Shown here piece by piece: positions 20,502 to 23,484 of a DNA stretch of 23,484 nucleotides. The stretch is from Patescibacteria group bacterium UBA6164. Lineage in GTDB: Bacteria > Patescibacteriota > Gracilibacteria > BD1-5 > UBA6164. A model generated the notes under the pieces. That model saw only the letters and a program-made list of their open reading frames with translations, ran no database searches and was not told the DNA's origin. Numbering within the stretch: the stretch's first letter is position 1; every line of letters starts with the position of its first letter. The stretch is taken from assembly GCA_002422305.1 (NCBI GenBank), contig DIUG01000017.1, positions 1-23,484 of the forward strand. The letters run 5' to 3'. Made by a program: the position numbers and the translations under genes.

Positions 20502-21062
20502 ATGATAAAAAAAATTTTTATATTATTTTCTCTTACTTTTTTTATTTATTCTTGTGGTAGTGAAGTTGAAGATACAATTTCTACAACATGATTAATAAAA
20601 GCAGAAACTAATAATATTTCCATTGATATTCCTGAAAATTGGGAAATTATAGAAGATAAGAAAAATATATTACCAAAAGCAAAAGATTCTGAAATAGAAA
20701 TGGCTGCTACTTCAAAAATTATTACAAATGGTTTTGCTAATAATATACTTATATTATCGGCAAATTTGAATACTTATGTTAGTTCAAGTGATTTTTCTAT
20801 GTTAAATAATATTTGAGCACAAACAGATTACTTAGATTATACAAGATTAGGATCAAAAGAATTTAAATTTTTAGATGAAGAAAAAAGTATACTTTATACT
20901 TTTGAGGCAAAATATAATATTGAAACACCAAAACTTAAATTTATGCAAACAGCATATATTTGCAATCAAACAAAGGCTTATTTTATAACAATTGCAATTC
21001 CTACTAATATAATAGATACTTCTAAATATGAAGAATTTTTATCTACATTTACTTGTAAATAA
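20502..21062 (+). CDS. Predicted lipoprotein
   Basis: 186 residues. A lipoprotein signal (MIKKIFILFSLTFFIYSCGS) has its acceptor cysteine at about residue 18, so the mature protein would be held on the outer face of the cytoplasmic membrane. The mature part has the pattern NISIDIPENWEI near its start, then mixed alpha/beta segments ending FICNQ..AYFITIAIPTNIIDTSKYEEFLSTFTCK. The 'IDIPENWEI' opening and compact length resemble PsbP-like/DUF1795-type lipoproteins, but this is a weak resemblance. Cotranscribed with the small membrane protein before it; transcription should end at the hairpin 8 bases after its stop. Confidence 0.75.
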
Positions 21063-21068
21063 GATGTT

Positions 21069-21153
21069 ATAAATTACTTTAACTAGTTTAAAGTAATTTA
21101 TTTATTTTTTATAACATTTTAATATTTTTTTCTACAAGAAATTATAAAAAGAT
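21069..21153. repeat. 85-bp direct repeat, copy 1
   Basis: Identical base for base to 23377-23461. It begins with a terminator hairpin and continues with about 55 bases of T-rich and A-rich sequence ending in tacaagaaattataaaaagat. Neither copy has coding sense. It lies 6 bases after the lipoprotein stop. Confidence 0.95.
21071..21106 (+). terminator. Terminator within repeat copy 1
   Basis: Perfect 12-bp arms (aaattactttaa / ttaaagtaattt) around a ctagt loop, followed by atttattttttat. Ends the small membrane protein/lipoprotein transcript. Confidence 0.75.
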
Positions 21154-21154
21154 T

Positions 21155-21184
21155 TTGAAAATATAAATTAATAATTAATATAAA
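21155..21184 (+). promoter_or_regulatory. Likely promoter of the TM2 / repeat protein / vWA unit
   Basis: TTGAAA (21155-21160) and TATAAA (21179-21184) are 18 bases apart and about 30 bases before the first ATG. It begins one base after the end of repeat copy 1, so the unit has its own promoter between two terminator-bearing repeats. In such AT-rich DNA matches by chance are common. Confidence 0.4.
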
Positions 21185-21212
21185 AATATATTTATTTATT
21201 AAAACAAAAATA

Positions 21213-21467
21213 ATGAAAGATGAAATTAATAAAGAATGGGTTATAACTTTAATATTGTGTTTTTTTCTTGGTTGTTTATGAGTACATAGATTTTATAATT
21301 GAAAAATATGAACTTGAATTTTGATGTTAGTTACATTTTGATGATTATGAATTTGGGCTTTTGTTGACTTTATTATAGTTGCAATGTGAAATTTTAAACA
21401 TAAAGATGGAACTATTATAACTATGAAAATAAAAGTTAAAGATGATTTATTAACAAAAGAATTATAA
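21213..21467 (+). CDS. TM2 domain-containing membrane protein
   Basis: 84 residues. The TM2 pattern is clear: a charged start (MKDEINKEWVI), first span LILCFFLGCLGVHRFYNGK with the conserved HRFY, then the second span TGILMLVTFGGLGIWAFVDFIIV. It ends in a short polar tail (GNFKHKDGTIITMKIKV..). The domain is widespread and its function is poorly known; the two spans form a hairpin in the cytoplasmic membrane. It heads the surface-protein unit, with the next gene 45 bases on. Nearly all of its glycines are TGA. Confidence 0.88.
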
Positions 21468-21512
21468 AATTTAAATTTTTACTAAACAATTTATTATATA
21501 AAAAAAATATAT

Positions 21513-21953
21513 ATGAGAAAAATATTATTAGGGTGCTTTTTTTTATCATTATGTTGAATTGTTAGTGCTTGAACTTATAAAGCAATAACAGAAACTTGGA
21601 AATATAATGCTATAACTATTTCGTATGAATGACCAACTACAAAATGGTTAAAAAATAATAAAATATGAACTATCAGTTATGATTGACCAACTGTACATTG
21701 GAAAAAAACAGCAAATTGAAATACTAAATATACTACACCTACTACTACATTAGAAAGAAATTGAGACAATATAAAATATACTACACCTACTACTACTTAT
21801 GAAAAAAAAGGATGAGATATTATTTATAAAACACCAACAACTACTTTAATTATATCAAAAGATAAAATTAAATATACTACACCAACTACAAATAGAGAAA
21901 TAAATTGATGAGATTGGAAATATACTACACCCACATCAAAATATAATAACTAA
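21513..21953 (+). CDS. Secreted protein of tandem ~16-residue repeats
   Basis: 146 residues, no family recognised. A signal peptide (about 1-19, MRKILLGCFFLSLCGIVSA) precedes about seven repeats. The first two are longer (TISYEGPTTKWLKNNKIG, TISYDGPTVHWKKTANGN). The next four are 16 residues each, with consensus (I)KYTTPTTTxExxGGD, and the last is partial (WKYTTPTSKYNN). Each has an alternating Tyr/Thr strand followed by a polar turn, suggesting a beta-solenoid or a flat repeat array outside the cell. A cysteine in the signal region (LSLCGIV) is not a good lipobox. Codons within the repeats differ between copies, so the array is not freshly expanded. Cotranscribed with the TM2 gene before it and the vWA lipoprotein 20 bases after it. 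Confidence 0.75.
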
Positions 21954-21973
21954 TTTAATTTTTATCTAAATAT

Positions 21974-23269
21974 ATGAAAAATACAATTGTAAGTTTAGTT
22001 TTATTACTTATTTTAAATTCTTGTTCAGTGGGTATAAGTGATAAATGAGTTAATTTAAAGGACAAAAATAATGATATATCAATTAGTGATAGTGGAGTAA
22101 ATGTAGATATTTGATGAAATAAAGTTGATATAACAGATTCTTGAGTAAATGTAGATATTTGATGAAATAAGGTTGATATAATAGATTCTTGAGTAAAAGT
22201 GAATTTTGCATGAAATATCGTAAATATTAGTGATTTATCAGATGAAGAAATACTTCAATTAGAAGATTCAGATTATATTCAAGAACAAGAATTTACTACT
22301 TGTGAAAAAAATTATAGTGATTTATTTAAGATATATTGAAAAAATTATAATGATTGTTATTTTGAAAAACCAAATGTTAGTTCGTGTGAAATTGATTGAG
22401 TAGATAAATGACAAATAAATTTAGTTATTATTATGGATCTTTCATGAAGCATGGGAGCTAAGATATGAAATGAAACTATGATAGATATAGCAAAAGAAAA
22501 GTTAAGTGATTATATATCAGAATTAGAAAGTAATACAAATTTATCTTTTATTATTTATTGACATAAATGAGATTGAACAAATACATGAAAAAATATATCA
22601 TGTAATTGAGTAGAAACAATTTATAATTTTTCAGATAATAATCTTCCCGTTTTAGTTTGAAAAATTAATAATTTATCAGCAAATTGACGGACTCCAATAT
22701 CAAAATCATTAGGATTGGCAAATAATTTAATAAAAAAGCAAGCTAAGCAAAATGATAAAAATATAATTTTATTAGTAAGTGATTGAAAAGAAACATGTTG
22801 AGGTGATCCTGTAAAAGAAGCATTAGAAATTATAAAAACAAAAAATACATATATAGATGTTATTTGATTTAATGTTAAATGAGATTCTGAAAAACAATTA
22901 ATGGATATAGCAAAAAATGGTAATTGAAATTATTATAATGTTAAATCAAAACTTGATTTTGAAGATACTTTTAATAAAACAAAAAGTTTTTTGGATACAA
23001 TGAGTTGTTGAGCAAGTAAAGCAGCTATAGAATTAAATTATTGAGTTGAAGCAATAAATAAATATTATACTTGTATGTATAATTTAAAGGAAGAACAAAT
23101 TTTTATGATGGCTGATGCAAATGATACTTGTAAGGATTATTTTCAAGATAAACTAGAAAAAAGATATTCTCAATACGAGAAAAAGTTTAGTATTATTGAA
23201 GATAAAGCTGATGAAATTTTAGATAATTTTTCAGATTTAATAAAAGAAGTAAAAGATAAATTTGACTAA
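21974..23269 (+). CDS. von Willebrand factor A (vWA) domain lipoprotein with N-terminal 16-residue repeats
   Basis: 431 residues. The lipobox LILNSCS has its cysteine at 17. Four 16-residue repeats (22-85, consensus SDSGVNVDIGGNKVDI) look like short beta strands with turns. A Cys-containing spacer (CEKNYSDLFKIYGKNYNDCYF) leads to a vWA domain from about 147. The MIDAS metal site is complete: DLSGSMG (155-161), a threonine in NGRTPISKSLGLA, and the aspartate in LLVSDGKETCGGDP. The C-terminal part (about 345-431) has more cysteines and a coiled-coil-like end. vWA domains on surface lipoproteins usually bind proteins through the metal site; a role in contact with a host cell or in assembling the neighbouring repeat protein is inference. 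It ends the unit before repeat copy 2. Confidence 0.88.
22097..22192 (+). repeat. 48-base tandem repeat inside the vWA gene
   Basis: Two adjacent 48-base copies (22097-22144 and 22145-22192) differ at only 2 positions, and diverged copies flank them on both sides. The unit equals one 16-residue protein repeat, so copy number can change without a frameshift. Confidence 0.9.
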
Positions 23270-23371
23270 AAAATTAAGACAATAAAAAGTAGATTTTTGT
23301 ATGAGGTAATAGATGATAAAATACTTATATACTTTTATGATGATGATACTAGATGAAATATTTATAAATAA
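23270..23371 (+). pseudogene. Fragment resembling the C-terminus of a RelE/ParE-type toxin
   Basis: With TGA as glycine, an open stretch with no start codon reads KSRFLYEVIDDKILIYFYDD followed by DTRGNIYK and a TAA stop. This follows the end pattern of RelE-family toxins (Tyr-Glu-Val, hydrophobic strand, then Arg and a final Tyr-Lys). The first two thirds of such a toxin are absent, replaced by the end of the vWA gene, which happens to be in the same frame. Likely a decayed remnant; short enough that chance remains possible. Confidence 0.4.
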
Positions 23372-23376
23372 TTAGA

Positions 23377-23461
23377 ATAAATTACTTTAACTAGTTTAAA
23401 GTAATTTATTTATTTTTTATAACATTTTAATATTTTTTTCTACAAGAAATTATAAAAAGAT
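23377..23461. repeat. 85-bp direct repeat, copy 2
   Basis: Identical to 21069-21153, including the terminator hairpin (arms 23379-23390 and 23396-23407), which would end the vWA unit. The window stops 23 bases after it. Confidence 0.95.
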
Positions 23462-23484
23462 CGTAGAAAGTATAATACATTTTG
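23461..23484. repeat. Terminal inverted repeat, right end
   Basis: Partner of the first 24 bases of the window in inverted orientation (23 of 24 match). It abuts the 85-bp repeat, sharing its final base. Confidence 0.8.

Noticed and set aside
21069..23461. CRISPR array or repeat-spacer structure
   Set aside because: Only two copies 2.3 kb apart, with genes between them and no cas genes.
1..23484. Transposon bounded by terminal inverted repeats
   Set aside because: No transposase or integrase is present, the content is mainly core genes, and the match stops after 24 bases; an assembly break at a repeat explains it better.
1..23484. tRNA or other structural RNA genes
   Set aside because: No T-loop consensus with a matching cloverleaf and no GC-rich RNA-like island was found on either strand by reading; a covariance search could still find a divergent one.

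Overview
The window reads as a very AT-rich bacterial segment from a lineage with genetic code 25, in which TGA encodes glycine. TGA sits exactly where glycine is invariant in many unrelated families: the DEAD-box Q motif and Walker A, the MutS Walker A and B, TsaE Walker A, the RecF P-loop, the YmdB metal motif, the vWA MIDAS and the TM2 motif. Real stops are TAA or TAG, and TGG is still used. This points to the Patescibacteria (CPR) lineages Absconditabacteria (SR1) or Gracilibacteria; I cannot separate the two from this window. Without the recoding, nearly every gene looks shattered into short ORFs.

Layout. About 1-328 is non-coding. A DEAD-box RNA helicase (+) then runs to a strong two-way terminator and meets a CPR-type baseplate-J-like membrane protein on the minus strand. 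A (+) pair follows: a MutS-like ATPase lacking the mismatch-recognition half, and a family 4 glycosyltransferase. Next come a STAS-domain protein (-), tsaE (+) and a polyprenyl-phosphate sugar phosphotransferase (-). A multi-pass membrane protein and a YmdB-type phosphoesterase follow (+), then two minus-strand hypothetical genes. A (+) run holds a small membrane protein, a PLP aminotransferase and a large secreted M23 peptidase with a lysozyme-like C-terminus. An AbiEi-like regulator (+) lies behind an unusual repeated-motif promoter. Then gatC, recF and a membrane-anchored surface protein lie on the minus strand.

The right end (20.1-23.5 kb) is a surface-protein region on the plus strand: a small membrane protein, a lipoprotein, a TM2 protein, a secreted protein built of about 16-residue repeats, and a vWA lipoprotein that also has four 16-residue repeats. 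Two perfect 85-bp copies of a terminator-containing repeat sit immediately after the lipoprotein gene and after the vWA unit. A fragment resembling the end of a RelE toxin lies just before the second copy.

How it fits together. Core functions (RNA helicase, t6A synthesis, Gln-tRNA amidation, recombination) are interleaved with envelope functions: sugar transfer, wall hydrolysis, surface proteins and lipoproteins. That fits a small-genome, host-attached bacterium whose accessory coding goes largely to the cell surface. The best candidate for an undescribed system is the TM2 / repeat protein / vWA lipoprotein unit. The half-length MutS and the repeat-fronted AbiEi-like gene come next. No tRNA, rRNA, CRISPR array or transposase was seen.
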